64,000 bases of DNA from JBFWMG01 sp050251715 (GTDB lineage: Bacteria; Desulfobacterota; Desulfovibrionia; Desulfovibrionales; Desulfovibrionaceae), in contig JBFWMG010000008.1 of assembly GCA_050251715.1 (NCBI GenBank), positions 62,001 through 126,000 of the forward strand. The letters run 5' to 3'. Below are positions 32,925 through 41,999 of the stretch, one piece after another; position 1 is the stretch's first letter, and each line of letters starts with the position of its first letter. Under the pieces are notes generated by a model. That model saw only the letters and a program-made list of their open reading frames with translations. It searched no databases and was not told where the DNA came from. Both the position numbers and the translations under genes were made by a program.

Positions 32925-33449
32925 ATGAAGCGCCGCATCAGGGAAAACCTTACCAGACAGGAACGGGGATTGATGGTGTTGCTGGTGCTCCAGGAGGAAG
33001 AATTTTCCCTTCTGAAGGGCCGCAATCCCCAGGCGATTACCGCCGTGGAGTTCTCCATCCACAACCTGATGCGCCAGCTGCTTGCCGAGCGTAAGGAATT
33101 GAAGGTGTTGCTGGGCGGCATGCGGCTGCGGGAGTGGTTGAAGACCCTGCCCGAGGAGCCGTTTGACGCGGATGTGGCCATTGCGGGCGTGAAGCCTGAA
33201 AACCTGGCCGGCGTGACCGAGGCGCACTACCTGCGCAACCTGGTGGCATCGGTGCGCAAGATGGAACAGGCCTGCGCGCGCAAGGCCAAGAACAACACGG
33301 AACTCGCCTTTGCCCTGCTTGACCAGAGCAAGGCGCTGCTGAGTTTCATGCACCAGAAGATCACGCCCAAGACCATGACCACCTATTCGGCCAAGGGCCG
33401 GGTCAATGAACGTGTAACGTCCGCATCGATGTTGCGTGGAGCACTCTAA
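32925..33449 (+). CDS. flgN: FlgN-like chaperone for hook-filament junction proteins
   Basis: A 174-residue, mostly helical protein (RQERGLMVLLVLQEEEFSLL and LLAERKELKVLLGGMRLREW). It fits FlgN by size, helix pattern and position immediately before flgK. FlgN chaperones FlgK and FlgL to the export gate. Sequence identity to enteric FlgN is low, so position carries weight. It overlaps the flgK start by one base (TAATG). Confidence 0.78.
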   Translation: MKRRIRENLTRQERGLMVLLVLQEEEFSLLKGRNPQAITAVEFSIHNLMRQLLAERKELKVLLGGMRLREWLKTLPEEPFDADVAIAGVKPENLAGVTEAHYLRNLVASVRKMEQACARKAKNNTELAFALLDQSKALLSFMHQKITPKTMTTYSAKGRVNERVTSASMLRGAL

Positions 33450-35551
33450 TGGCCGGCATTGGCAGTGTGCTTGACATAGGCGCCAAGGCGCTTCTGGCGT
33501 TCCAATACGCCATCCAGGTCACTGGCAGCAACATCGCCAATGTGGACACGGACGGCTACAGCCGCCAGGACGTGGTTCTCGCCGAAAGCCTGACCGCCGA
33601 GTACGGCACGGGCGTGGACGTGGAAGAGGTGTACCGCTACTTCGACGAATTCATCGAGGAGCAGTACCTGGACAAGGTGTCCGACGAGGCGCGTTTCGAG
33701 ACCCTGTATCAGGCGCTTTCCGGCGTGGACAACCTGGTCAATGAATCGAATTCCGAAGGGCTCAACACCGCGCTGGCCCAATTTTTCGCCGACTGGGAGG
33801 ATCTCTCCCTCAATCCCGACGACTACAGCACCCGCGAGGCGCTCATCAGCGACACCGCGACCCTGGTCAGCCTGTTGCAGAGCACGGCCAGCGACCTGGA
33901 AGGCATGCAGATCCAGATGCAGGACTACATCAGCCAGGAAGTGGACACCGCCAACACCCTCATCGCGCAGATAGCGGCCCTGAACAAGCAGATCGGCATC
34001 GAGGGCACCACCGGCACCACCCAGCTGAACGCCCTGCTCGACAGCCGCACCGAACTGGTGCGCGCGCTGGCGGAAAAGCTGGACATCGAGACCATCGACA
34101 ACGGCGGCGGCGATTTCCTGGTGCTCACCTCGGCGGGCCAGCCATTGGTGGACGGCGCGGAAACCTACGAACTCACGTACGAGGGGCCGCGCACCTACAC
34201 CGCGCTGACCTCGGCCTCCACCTATGACGGGAGCATCAATTTCGACGGCTCGGACTCGTATGAATACACCATCGAGATCGTGGATGGCGGTCTGGTGTCC
34301 GACGCCTCGGGCACGGGCGCCACGTTCAAGGTCTCCATGGACGGCGGCCAGACCTGGCTGGAGGACGAGGACGGCAACACCCTGATTTTCGAGGCCACGA
34401 CCGAGAACCTCAAGCAGACCGTGGGCGACCTGGAAATCTGGTTCGACACCTCCCTGGGATCGCTGGCCGCAGGCGACAATTTCACCATCGTGCCCAAGAA
34501 CGGCGTCTACTGGTACGAGAACACCTCGACCTCGGTGAACATCACGCCCCAGCTGTATTCGGACGGGACAAGCAATGACCGCCGCATCTCCGGCGGCACC
34601 ATTGCCGGGTATGTGGAGTTCAGCGACTACTACGTGGGCAACTATCTGGAAATGCTCGATGGATTGGCCGAAAGCCTGGTCTGGGAGATCAACAGCCTGC
34701 ATTCCCAGGGCGCGGGGCTTGATCTGGAGAACAGCGTGCTGGGCACCTACTCGGTGAACGACCCGGCCGAGGCGCTGGGGACGAGCACCTCCGGTCTCTT
34801 CTTTGGCGACCGCCTCGAAGCGGGCAACGCGGTGATGTACATGTACGACGCCGCCACCGGCGAGCTGGTCAACGCGTCCAACGCCTCGGGAGCCCTTGAT
34901 TTCTCGGGCACCGGCACCGGCGCCTTCAATTTCGATCCCGAAACGCACAGCCTGAACGACGTGGTCACGGCCATCAACGATACCTTTGGCGGCTACCTGA
35001 CCGCGAGCATCGTGAACAACCAGCTGCGCATAGAGGCCAATGAGGGCTACGAGTTCGCCTTTGGCACCGATACCACCGGGCTGTGGGCCGCGCTTGGGGT
35101 CAACACCTATTTCGACGGCACCGACGCCGGGACCATAACCCTCAATGCCGAGGTGGCCGGCGACCTGGACGGCATCAACGCCGGCCATGTGAATGGCGCG
35201 GGCGAGGCCAACTCGGGCGACAACACCACCGCCCTGGCCATCGCGTCCCTGGCGGGCGAGGACGTGGTCATCACCACGAAGTCCGGCGCCCGGTCGTCCA
35301 TGACGCTCCAGGAATACTACAACACCATCGTGTCGAAGGTGGGTTCCAACACCGCCAGCGCGGAGTACAACTACGAGTACCAAAGCACCTTGGCCGCCGA
35401 TCTTTCCGACAGGCAGGACGAGGTGTCCGGCGTGAACCTGGACGAAGAGATGGCCAATCTCATCAAGTACCAGAGTTCCTATCAGGCCGCAGCCAAGTTG
35501 ATTACCACGGCGGACGAGATGATCCAGACCATTCTGGGACTCAAGTCCTAG
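33449..35551 (+). CDS. flgK: flagellar hook-associated protein 1, FlgK
   Basis: A 700-residue hook-filament junction protein. The N-terminus (LLAFQYAIQVTGSNIANVDT, DGYSRQDVVL) and C-terminus (EEMANLIKYQSSYQAAAKLI) are the conserved coiled-coil ends. The centre is a long Thr/Asp/Gly-rich variable region (~190-560), which explains why it is longer than enteric FlgK (~550). It is followed by flgL after 17 bp. Confidence 0.94.
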   Translation: MAGIGSVLDIGAKALLAFQYAIQVTGSNIANVDTDGYSRQDVVLAESLTAEYGTGVDVEEVYRYFDEFIEEQYLDKVSDEARFETLYQALSGVDNLVNESNSEGLNTALAQFFADWEDLSLNPDDYSTREALISDTATLVSLLQSTASDLEGMQIQMQDYISQEVDTANTLIAQIAALNKQIGIEGTTGTTQLNALLDSRTELVRALAEKLDIETIDNGGGDFLVLTSAGQPLVDGAETYELTYEGPRTYTALTSASTYDGSINFDGSDSYEYTIEIVDGGLVSDASGTGATFKVSMDGGQTWLEDEDGNTLIFEATTENLKQTVGDLEIWFDTSLGSLAAGDNFTIVPKNGVYWYENTSTSVNITPQLYSDGTSNDRRISGGTIAGYVEFSDYYVGNYLEMLDGLAESLVWEINSLHSQGAGLDLENSVLGTYSVNDPAEALGTSTSGLFFGDRLEAGNAVMYMYDAATGELVNASNASGALDFSGTGTGAFNFDPETHSLNDVVTAINDTFGGYLTASIVNNQLRIEANEGYEFAFGTDTTGLWAALGVNTYFDGTDAGTITLNAEVAGDLDGINAGHVNGAGEANSGDNTTALAIASLAGEDVVITTKSGARSSMTLQEYYNTIVSKVGSNTASAEYNYEYQSTLAADLSDRQDEVSGVNLDEEMANLIKYQSSYQAAAKLITTADEMIQTILGLKS

Positions 35552-35568
35552 CCGAGGGGGTACCTGTC

Positions 35569-37116
35569 ATGGTGATGCGCGTCTCACAAAGAAGCATGTT
35601 CACGCACTTCGTGAACAACATGAACTCCTCTCTCGCCGACTTGATGGAGTCCAACATCAAGGCTTCGAGCCAGAAGCGGATCAACAGCCCTTCGGACGAC
35701 GCGGTGGGCACGTCCCGCGTGCTCAACTACCGCGACTCGCTGGCCGCCCTGGAGCAGTACCAGACCAACGTGGACACGGCCACGGGCTGGCTGGCGCTTG
35801 CGGACAGCACCCTGCTCGAAGTGAGCACCGTACTCACCCGCATCGAGGAATTGGCCGAGCAGGCCGCCTCGGGCACGCTGGACGCGACCAACCGCAAGGA
35901 AATTTCCTATGAAGTGCGTGAGCTGTTCGAGCAGCTCATCACCCTGAGCAACACGGAATACGAGGGCAAGCACATCTTCGGCGGCCAGAAGAACGAGGAC
36001 TCCGCCTTTGACATGGCCCTTGGCATGTCCACCAACGACGAGGATCTCGCCTCCACCACCTATTCCATAGCGGGCAGCGCGGATTCCACCATTCTGATGC
36101 AGATCACCGCGTCCGACGCCCACAGCGGCGACTATACCGTGGGCGGCAGCGAACCCATCCTTTTCCGCTACAGCTCCGACGGCGGCACCACCTGGAACAC
36201 CGGGTCGACCACGTCCACCCTGTTCGACCTGGGCGGCGTGCAGCTGACGCTGGAAAACGGCGCCACCTTGTCGCCCGTGGACACCACCAGCACGAGTTCG
36301 GCGGACAACGGGACGTGGATCTACATCCGGCCCACCGCGGAATACAAGGGCGATGACGAGGACGGGGTCACCATCACCCAACTGGGCAACAGCGCTCTTT
36401 CGGCCACGACGCAGGGCAGTTTTTCCGACGATGTCATCGTGCGCATCGACAACACCACCACGGTGGGGCTGTCCAACGCCATCAGCTATTCCTACAGCCT
36501 GGACGACGGCCTGACCTGGGTCACGGGCAACACGGTGTCCGACGCCTCCACGCCCAACAGCGCCACCCTGGTGGTGCCGGGGGGGTTCCTGATCCTTTCC
36601 TCCAACGGCGGCAACACGCTGAACGCGGGCGAGCAGTTCGTCATCGCCCCGAACCAGGCGGACATAGATTTCGAGATTTCTCCCGGCGTGTACATCACCG
36701 TGAACAACGTGGGCAAGGATGTGTTCGGCGGGGTGTACCAGGCCACGGGCGCGAGCAACGCCACCGTGGCGCTGGACGGCAGCGCGGCCAACATGTTCGA
36801 GACCGTGGGCGAACTGATCGGCTATCTGGAGACCAACAACCAGGACGGCATCGCCAATGCGCTGGAGTCGCTGGACGAATCCATGAGCCACATCATGACC
36901 GTGGCCGCCAGCGTGGGCGCGCGGGAGAACAGGCTCGAAGTCGCATCAACCGTCATGTCGAGCGTTGAACTGGCCGATACGGACAGCATGAGCGACATCG
37001 AGGACGTGGACGTGACCGAACTGATGACCAAGCTTGCCCAGCAGGAGCTTATCTACCAGAGCGTGCTCAAGTCCTGTTCCACCATCATGGGCATGAGCCT
37101 CATGGATTATGTGTAA
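35569..37116 (+). CDS. flgL: flagellar hook-associated protein 3, FlgL
   Basis: A 515-residue junction protein. The flagellin-like N-terminus (MRVSQRSMFTHFVNNMNSSL, KRINSPSDDAVG) and C-terminus (TELMTKLAQQELIYQSVLKS) flank a variable beta-rich centre of ~300 residues. Enteric FlgL is ~317 residues, so the surface domain is enlarged here as in FlgK. The start at 35569 has GAGGGGG eight bases upstream; a second ATG six bases later is also possible. Confidence 0.93.
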   Translation: MVMRVSQRSMFTHFVNNMNSSLADLMESNIKASSQKRINSPSDDAVGTSRVLNYRDSLAALEQYQTNVDTATGWLALADSTLLEVSTVLTRIEELAEQAASGTLDATNRKEISYEVRELFEQLITLSNTEYEGKHIFGGQKNEDSAFDMALGMSTNDEDLASTTYSIAGSADSTILMQITASDAHSGDYTVGGSEPILFRYSSDGGTTWNTGSTTSTLFDLGGVQLTLENGATLSPVDTTSTSSADNGTWIYIRPTAEYKGDDEDGVTITQLGNSALSATTQGSFSDDVIVRIDNTTTVGLSNAISYSYSLDDGLTWVTGNTVSDASTPNSATLVVPGGFLILSSNGGNTLNAGEQFVIAPNQADIDFEISPGVYITVNNVGKDVFGGVYQATGASNATVALDGSAANMFETVGELIGYLETNNQDGIANALESLDESMSHIMTVAASVGARENRLEVASTVMSSVELADTDSMSDIEDVDVTELMTKLAQQELIYQSVLKSCSTIMGMSLMDYV

Positions 37117-37231
37117 CGCAGGACGGCTTGACAGGCTGTGGCGCCCTTGCCGGTGACGGCGGGGGGCAAGAATGCACTGGACTAGGAACGCGCTGGTCGG
37201 CTACATGTGCGAGACATGTCGGCGGCGCGCG

Positions 37232-37279
37232 ATGCGGGGGAATGCCTCCCCCGCATGAGCGGCAAGGACACGGATGTCC
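37232..37279 (+). promoter_or_regulatory. csrA leader with a CsrA-type GGA hairpin
   Basis: Two hairpins lie in the 213-bp flgL-csrA gap. ATGCGGGGGA/TCCCCCGCAT (37232-37256, loop ATGCC) looks like a terminator or spacer. GGACA-CGGA-TGTCC (37266-37279) presents GGA in a four-base loop and reads ACACGGATGT, very close to the CsrA/RsmA consensus ACARGGAUGU. It is ~51 bases before the csrA ATG; a further GGA lies near the ribosome site. Autoregulation by CsrA is the likely role. Confidence 0.6.
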
Positions 37280-37329
37280 GGCCCGCCTCCCATGGAGGTG
37301 GTGCAGAGAAAAAGGAACGGTATTTCCGC

Positions 37330-37569
37330 ATGCTTATCCTCACGCGGCGCCCCGGAGAATCCATCTATCTGGGCGATTCCATCAAAGTGACGGTTCTTTC
37401 CGTCCAGGGCAGGCAGGTCAAGATCGGCCTTGAGGTGCCCGAGGACATGACCGTGTATCGGGAAGAGCTCTACCTCAGGGTCAAGGAACAAAACCGCGAG
37501 GCTCTTGCAGCCAGCGAAGCAGATTTGTTGGCGGTGACGCAGTTATGGCAAAGCAACAAGAAAAGGTAA
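37330..37569 (+). CDS. csrA: carbon storage/translation regulator CsrA
   Basis: A 79-residue RNA-binding dimer that blocks translation at GGA hairpins. The start is MLILTRRPGESIYLGDSI, which is diagnostic, with VKIGLEVPEDMTVYREELY as the second RNA-contact region. The frame is open upstream to 37207, but homology begins at 37330. Its 3' end overlaps fliW by 25 bp. CsrA and FliW form a known partner switch controlling flagellin synthesis. Confidence 0.96.
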   Translation: MLILTRRPGESIYLGDSIKVTVLSVQGRQVKIGLEVPEDMTVYREELYLRVKEQNREALAASEADLLAVTQLWQSNKKR

Positions 37570-37994
37570 TCCAGACCCGGCTGGGGAAGCAGTCCATCAC
37601 CATGGACAAGGTCATCTATTTTCCCCGAGGGCTCATCGGCCTGGAAAACTTGTACGAATTCACGCTGTTGCAGATCAGGGAAGGCGCGCCTTTCCTCATG
37701 CTGCAAAGTCTGGACAAGCCCAGCGTGGGGCTGCTGGTGGCGGACCCGTACAGTTTCACGGCGGATTATGAGATCAAGGTGGGTGAGGCGGAGATGCGCC
37801 TTTTGCGGCTCAAGAACATCCGCGAGGTGGCGGTGCTGGTGACGGTGAGCATCCCGCAGGGCAAGCCGGAAAAGACCGCACTCAACCTTACTGGGCCCAT
37901 CCTTGTCAATTACAATGCCCGCATAGGTTTGCAAGTACCTCAAATTGATACAAAATATTCAAAAAACTTCTACTTGCACGAGCAGAAGAAATAA
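37545..37994 (+). CDS. fliW: flagellar assembly factor FliW
   Basis: A 149-residue antagonist of CsrA that also binds flagellin. Family motifs are VIYFPRGLIGLENLYEFTLL, LLVADPYSF and the closing NYNARIGLQVPQIDTKYS. It overlaps csrA, so the two are made together. The gene end faces flgM on the other strand, 65 bp away. Confidence 0.95.
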   Translation: MAKQQEKVIQTRLGKQSITMDKVIYFPRGLIGLENLYEFTLLQIREGAPFLMLQSLDKPSVGLLVADPYSFTADYEIKVGEAEMRLLRLKNIREVAVLVTVSIPQGKPEKTALNLTGPILVNYNARIGLQVPQIDTKYSKNFYLHEQKK

Positions 37995-38059
37995 CGTTGC
38001 AGAAGTGATGCCGGCGCAGCGCGCGCCTAGGGATGGTGTCGGCAGGTGACGGCGGCGGG

Positions 38060-38365
38060 CTACGAGAAGAGGTCGACCTCTTCGCTCAGCATCTTTTCAG
38101 CTATCTTCCTGGTGTCGATCTGATACTCGCCATTGGCGATCTTCGCCTTGATGGCGTCCACCTTTTCCTGGCGGACATCCGGCGCCGCCTGGGCCGACTT
38201 GTAGGCCTCGGTGCGCAAGCGGGCTTCGGGCGACAGGCTGACCTTGTCCCCTCCCCTGGTGTCAGCAGTCTTGGCGGAACGGGCCTTTGCCTCGGCCTCG
38301 TTCTTTTCCACCTTTGCCTGCTGTTGGTAGGGATCAAGTCCTGTGAGCAGGTTCTTGATTTCCAT
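38060..38365 (-). CDS. flgM: anti-sigma-28 factor FlgM
   Basis: A 101-residue protein with the family core KVSLSPEARLRTEAY followed by VRQEKVDAIKAKIANGEYQI and the C-terminal helix RKIAEKMLSEEVD that binds FliA. FlgM holds sigma-28 inactive until it is exported through the finished hook. It is transcribed on its own from a sigma-28-type promoter at 38398-38425, which would give feedback. GGAGGAG precedes the ATG. Confidence 0.92.
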   Translation of the reverse strand: MEIKNLLTGLDPYQQQAKVEKNEAEAKARSAKTADTRGGDKVSLSPEARLRTEAYKSAQAAPDVRQEKVDAIKAKIANGEYQIDTRKIAEKMLSEEVDLFS

Positions 38366-38397
38366 GGTTCTCCTCCCTGGAGATTTCCTTACCCACC

Positions 38398-38425
38398 TTA
38401 TCGACAGTTTGGCGAGAATACTTTA
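38398..38425 (-). promoter_or_regulatory. sigma-28 (FliA)-type promoter of flgM
   Basis: On the minus strand TAAAGTAT is followed by GTCGATAA. TAAA and GTCGATAA are 16 nt apart, against a consensus of TAAA-N15-GCCGATAA. It ends ~33 bp before the flgM ATG. Confidence 0.7.
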
Positions 38426-38516
38426 GGCGTGTAGGTCGTATTCTCTTCCAAATGGACAGAATTCGGTAACGTGCCGCGCGGCTTACCGTTTTTTAAAAGC
38501 GGCTGGGGGCGCGCGT

Positions 38517-38936
38517 TCACAGCATGGTTTCGTTCACCGTATCCAACGTAACTTGCCACAGTTTGTTCAAAATTGCCACCTTGTCCGGCCCGGTAATTTC
38601 CGCCGGTCCGGCGGACGTTTCCTTGAAGATGTGGACATCCTCCTCGGCTGGGGGGTACGTGAACGTCAGCGCCGCGCCAAAAACAGCCTCCAGCCGTTCC
38701 TTGATGGTGGCGACCAGGGGGGCGTCGCTGCCGGTGATGATGAGGTTCTCCACGATTTCCTTGGCAACGCGCTCCACAAGCTGGTTGCGCTTGGCCTCCC
38801 GCGATTCCGCGCCCTCTTCCTCCTCGCCATTGGCCGCAAGCATGGCCCGCCGGAAACGGGCAAGCCGCCGCGCATTGACAAGGTGCTTGTCATAGCTGAG
38901 CAGCATGTTGCGGACATGGTAGGATCTGATGGTCAC
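38517..38936 (-). CDS. unknown protein in the flagellar sigma-28 regulon
   Basis: I do not recognise a named family. This 139-residue soluble protein begins MTIRSYHVRNMLLSYDKHLV and has a basic, helical N-terminal half (ARRLARFRRAMLAAN). An acidic patch (GEEEEGAESREAKRN) is followed by KEIVENLIITGSDAPLV and a beta-rich end. No membrane segment or signal is seen. The start is a GTG at 38936 with AGGA upstream. It has its own sigma-28-type promoter and lies next to flgM, so a late motility or regulatory role is likely. Confidence 0.75.
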   Translation of the reverse strand: MTIRSYHVRNMLLSYDKHLVNARRLARFRRAMLAANGEEEEGAESREAKRNQLVERVAKEIVENLIITGSDAPLVATIKERLEAVFGAALTFTYPPAEEDVHIFKETSAGPAEITGPDKVAILNKLWQVTLDTVNETML

Positions 38937-38958
38937 GGTTTTAGTCCTCTCGCTAATC

Positions 38959-38986
38959 CTATCGGCAGGGGGGGGGACGACCTTTA
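38959..38986 (-). promoter_or_regulatory. sigma-28 (FliA)-type promoter of the unknown late gene
   Basis: On the minus strand TAAAGGTC is followed by GCCGATAG with the same 16-nt TAAA-to-(-10) gap as at flgM. The -10 ends 23 bp before the GTG at 38936. The spacer is a run of C residues. Confidence 0.68.
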
Positions 38987-39208
38987 GGGGGCGGGTGAAA
39001 TTTTTTGGGCATGGGCGAGGTCAATCCGTCATAATTGCTTGAATAATAACCAAATAAAAATTATTCGCCTACTGAACGATTGCCGGGGTGCGCGGTTGGC
39101 GGCCCCGTTTTGGGGGCGCGGGGGCATGGGGGCGCGGGTGAACTTCCTGTTCGGTATCCCGCCGCTGTGCCGCGTATCGGTGGGCAGACTGAGAAAAGGA
39201 ACACAATC

Positions 39209-39895
39209 GTGACGCAAGGTATATCTCAAGACGGTGTTTTTGTTGCCCGCCAGGCGTTCGTGCTTGCCTCCGGCTCGCCGCGCCGGCGCGAGCTGCTGGC
39301 CTCGGCGGGCCTCACGTTCACGGTGGCGGCGAGCGATTGCGAGGAGCCCGCGCCCATGGCCGGGGAAAGCCCGGCCGCCTATGCGGTGCGCATGGCATGC
39401 GACAAGGCGTGCGACGTGGCGGCGCGGTTTCCCGAGGCCGTGGTGCTGGGCGCGGACACGGTGGTGGCGTTGGGGGGGCGCATCATGGGCAAGCCGGTTG
39501 ACGCGGCGGACGCGCGGGCCATGCTGGGCGCGCTGTGCGGCGGCTGGGCCCAGGGCATGTCCCGCGACGCGGCGGTACGCACGCATGAGGTGGTGACGGG
39601 CTGCTGCCTGCTGCTGCCCGGCGGCGCGGCGCGGCCTGATGACGCATCGCTCGCCGCGCGCTGGGCCACGAGCACGGAGGTGGACATGGGCTTGCAGGCC
39701 GAGGCGGTCATCGCGGCCTATGTGGCCACGGGCGAGCCCATGGACAAGGCGGGCGCCTACGCCATCCAGGGCCAGGGCGCCTTCCTGGTGCGCGGCGTGC
39801 GCGGTTCCTACACCAACGTGGTGGGGCTTCCGCTGGCGAGGGTGCTGGAAGTGCTGCAAGAATGGAGAGTCGTGGTCCCGAGGCGTCGTGTTTAA
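39209..39895 (+). CDS. maf: Maf-like nucleoside-triphosphate pyrophosphatase
   Basis: A 228-residue house-cleaning pyrophosphatase of the Maf/YhdE family. The N-terminal signature is LASGSPRRRELLASAGL, then AVVLGADTVVALGG, GEPMDKAGAYAIQGQGAF and the end TNVVGLPLARVLEVLQEW. The start is a GTG at 39209 with AAAAGGA nine bases upstream. The upstream ~270 bp holds the sigma-28 promoter on the other strand and an AT-rich stretch. Copies of its last ~23-26 codons recur at 41058 and 43005. Confidence 0.92.
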   Translation: MTQGISQDGVFVARQAFVLASGSPRRRELLASAGLTFTVAASDCEEPAPMAGESPAAYAVRMACDKACDVAARFPEAVVLGADTVVALGGRIMGKPVDAADARAMLGALCGGWAQGMSRDAAVRTHEVVTGCCLLLPGGAARPDDASLAARWATSTEVDMGLQAEAVIAAYVATGEPMDKAGAYAIQGQGAFLVRGVRGSYTNVVGLPLARVLEVLQEWRVVVPRRRV

Positions 39896-39902
39896 ATCAA
39901 AA

Positions 39903-39931
39903 GGGCCGCAGGTAGTGCACACCTGCGGCCC
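39903..39931. terminator. bidirectional terminator between maf and methyltransferase gene
   Basis: The GGGCCGCAGGT/ACCTGCGGCCC 11-bp stem has a seven-base loop. The minus-strand reading runs into CTTTTGA, so it best serves the methyltransferase gene but can also end maf. Confidence 0.75.
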
Positions 39932-39945
39932 CTTACGTCGTGCAA

Positions 39946-40716
39946 CTATGCGGCCTTTTGGGCGATCACGTACCCGAAACTGGTCCAGCGTCCGTTATCG
40001 ACCTCAAGGGTTTTGGGGTCGCCATCCGGATCCTTCTTGCAGAAGGGATCATGTTTCGCGAACTCCATCCACCACGACCACGCGTCCGGCGCATAGCCGC
40101 TTTCCAGAATGACGAATCCGGCCCGTTCGACGTCCGCCGCTGTGCCCTTGATGTCCCGGAAGCATTCCTTCCACGGGAAATCGCCCTGTGAGACATAGGG
40201 TTCCAGGTCTTCCGGCAGGGGCGTGTCAAGATGCATGGGCTCGCCAAGTCCGAAAATGCCGCCGGGTTTGAGCACCCGGTGGATTTCCCGGAGGCAGTCC
40301 AGGTATCCGTCCTCGCCAGTTAAACCTCGGACCATTTCGAGCGCGGTGGTCGAATGGACGTAATCAAAGGAGCGGGACGCGAAGTTCGTGTCCGGCACGC
40401 CGATCTTCTGTCCGAGAACACGATGCGACACGCCCCACGACTCGGCATTGCGGCGCAGGTGCTCCACCATGGGATCACCCTGCATGCGGTCGTTCCAAGG
40501 GTCGATCGCGATGATGTCGACGTCATACTCTTTCGCCAGAAAACAGGTCTGGACCCCTCGATTGCACCCGATGTCGAGCACACGGGAGCCGGTCTTCAAG
40601 TCCATTTTCTGCGCCAGAAAGTCGCTGAGCCGCAACCCGCCGGGGCCGCTGCACTGCGCATAGATGGTGTCCAGGTCGGTATACTGCGCTGATTTTGAAT
40701 AATTAATTTGCGTCAT
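39946..40716 (-). CDS. SAM-dependent methyltransferase
   Basis: A 256-residue class I methyltransferase. Motif I is SRVLDIGCNRGVQTCFLAKE, motif II is DVDIIAIDP, and motifs IV-V fall in SRSFDYVHSTTALEMV and EIHRVLKPGGIFGLGEP. The substrate is unknown; the layout is like ubiquinone/sterol-type methyltransferases. The ATG at 40716 follows GGAGT. It is the only gene in the first cargo block between maf and the first maf remnant. Confidence 0.85.
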   Translation of the reverse strand: MTQINYSKSAQYTDLDTIYAQCSGPGGLRLSDFLAQKMDLKTGSRVLDIGCNRGVQTCFLAKEYDVDIIAIDPWNDRMQGDPMVEHLRRNAESWGVSHRVLGQKIGVPDTNFASRSFDYVHSTTALEMVRGLTGEDGYLDCLREIHRVLKPGGIFGLGEPMHLDTPLPEDLEPYVSQGDFPWKECFRDIKGTAADVERAGFVILESGYAPDAWSWWMEFAKHDPFCKKDPDGDPKTLEVDNGRWTSFGYVIAQKAA

Positions 40717-41057
40717 GGGATGACTCCTGCTGTTTACTGTCGCTGAATTGGGGGCATTGCCCCGCTCAAGGGTCAACAGGATGTCCTCCGCCTGCCGCGG
40801 CGTTTATCCGTCAGCAGGCGGATGACGCAACTATGGTCTTTCTCATGCATTCCTCACGGTTGGATTGCCATTCACACCTGTTGCCGATAAACAAGCCAAA
40901 TCCAAAGGGTGGTGATGGCATATCAAGTTGGTTTTCCAACGGCAACACGAAGATACCAGCGCCCCTGCGGTTTTCACGCAAGTTCCCGCTCAACGGCACT
41001 TTTTGAAGTAAAAAACTTTTGGTGGCAATGGCTTACAATCTTGCCATTCTGGCCAGT

Positions 41058-41126
41058 GTCGTGGGCCGGCCCCTGGCGAGGGTGCTGGGCGTCTTGATGT
41101 CTTGGGGCGTCATCGGTCCAGCATAG
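41058..41126 (+). pseudogene. maf 3'-end remnant 1
   Basis: In frame this encodes VVGRPLARVLGVLMSWGVIG, PA, then a TAG stop. The intact maf ends VVGLPLARVLEVLQEWRVVV. CTGGCGAGGGTGCTGG is identical in both. Similarity starts abruptly at the VVG codons and there is no maf-like sequence upstream. The surrounding ~530 bp (40717-41243) is otherwise empty apart from a 9-bp inverted repeat TCCGCCTGC/GCAGGCGGA at 40787-40822. Confidence 0.75.
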
Positions 41127-41243
41127 GGCTGAAAGATCCTTCCCGGTGTTGTTTTCCTGGCAAAGCTCCCCCCATTCTTCCTCACAGTCATTCGGGTAGA
41201 TCATTCGCCGTCGATTAGGGCCGGTCGTCATGGTCTTGCATAC

Positions 41244-41855
41244 TTACCATCGGTCCGCAGCGCTGCTCCTCCGGTCTTCCTTTGCGGCGATCGAGTGATT
41301 TCTCCTGCGCGTCACGAACGCATCCACAACAAAGCCAAGCGAGACAAGCTGTTGGCTCATGAGTATGTAATATCCTTCTCGCCCCATCAGTGCGGAGCAA
41401 CTTACGTTGCCGAGCATAAGCCACAGATATCCCTGCGCAGAGTCGTGTGCCATCATGTAGGTTCCAAGGAGAAACCCTGCTGCGATGCCCAACTCACACA
41501 GTTGGCTCACATCCGTGAGCCCGCCATATTCATGCAAGCTCAAGCCCAGTCCGCCAAGGACAGATATCTTGGCTATGCCATCCAGCCACTTCGGTCCCGC
41601 GCCATGCCCTCGCCAGGCCACGATCAGTCCTGAAATCATAGCCGGTGCGCCACCGGATTCCACTGCGGCAGCTATCCAGTTGTGCTCGGATGCAAACACG
41701 ATCACCCACGCGGGGAGTCCCGCCAGATACACGACCCACGACCTGATGCGCCACATTTTTCGATTGGCGATCCCGGCCTCCCTTTCCGCGCGGGAGAAGA
41801 AAACCTTGTTCAGGAGATAGAAGAGCCCGCCGCAGATTTGAAGCGTAATTTCCAA
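41244..41855 (-). CDS. unknown integral membrane protein
   Basis: A 203-residue protein with about six hydrophobic segments, for example WVVYLAGLPAWVIVFA, KISVLGGLGLSLHEYGG and LCELGIAAGFLLGTYMMA. The topology is somewhat like PnuC/YgjV-type proteins, but I would not assign a family. The start is probably a TTG at 41855 with a weak ribosome site; an internal start at MWRIRSW is possible. It diverges from the LysR gene with 144 bp between, the usual layout of a LysR target. Base composition is lower in GC than the core genes. Confidence 0.6.
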   Translation of the reverse strand: MEITLQICGGLFYLLNKVFFSRAEREAGIANRKMWRIRSWVVYLAGLPAWVIVFASEHNWIAAAVESGGAPAMISGLIVAWRGHGAGPKWLDGIAKISVLGGLGLSLHEYGGLTDVSQLCELGIAAGFLLGTYMMAHDSAQGYLWLMLGNVSCSALMGREGYYILMSQQLVSLGFVVDAFVTRRRNHSIAAKEDRRSSAADRW

Positions 41856-41999
41856 TAGTTATTTACCGTGCCTTTCTGGCGGAATGACGCGCCGATAGAA
41901 TCGATGCATGTGTAAAGGATGAATGCCGCAGTAAGCTTCTTGAGTCCAACGAGAATGCTTGATATATTTAATCGTATAATTCGATTGGGGAGGGCCGGA

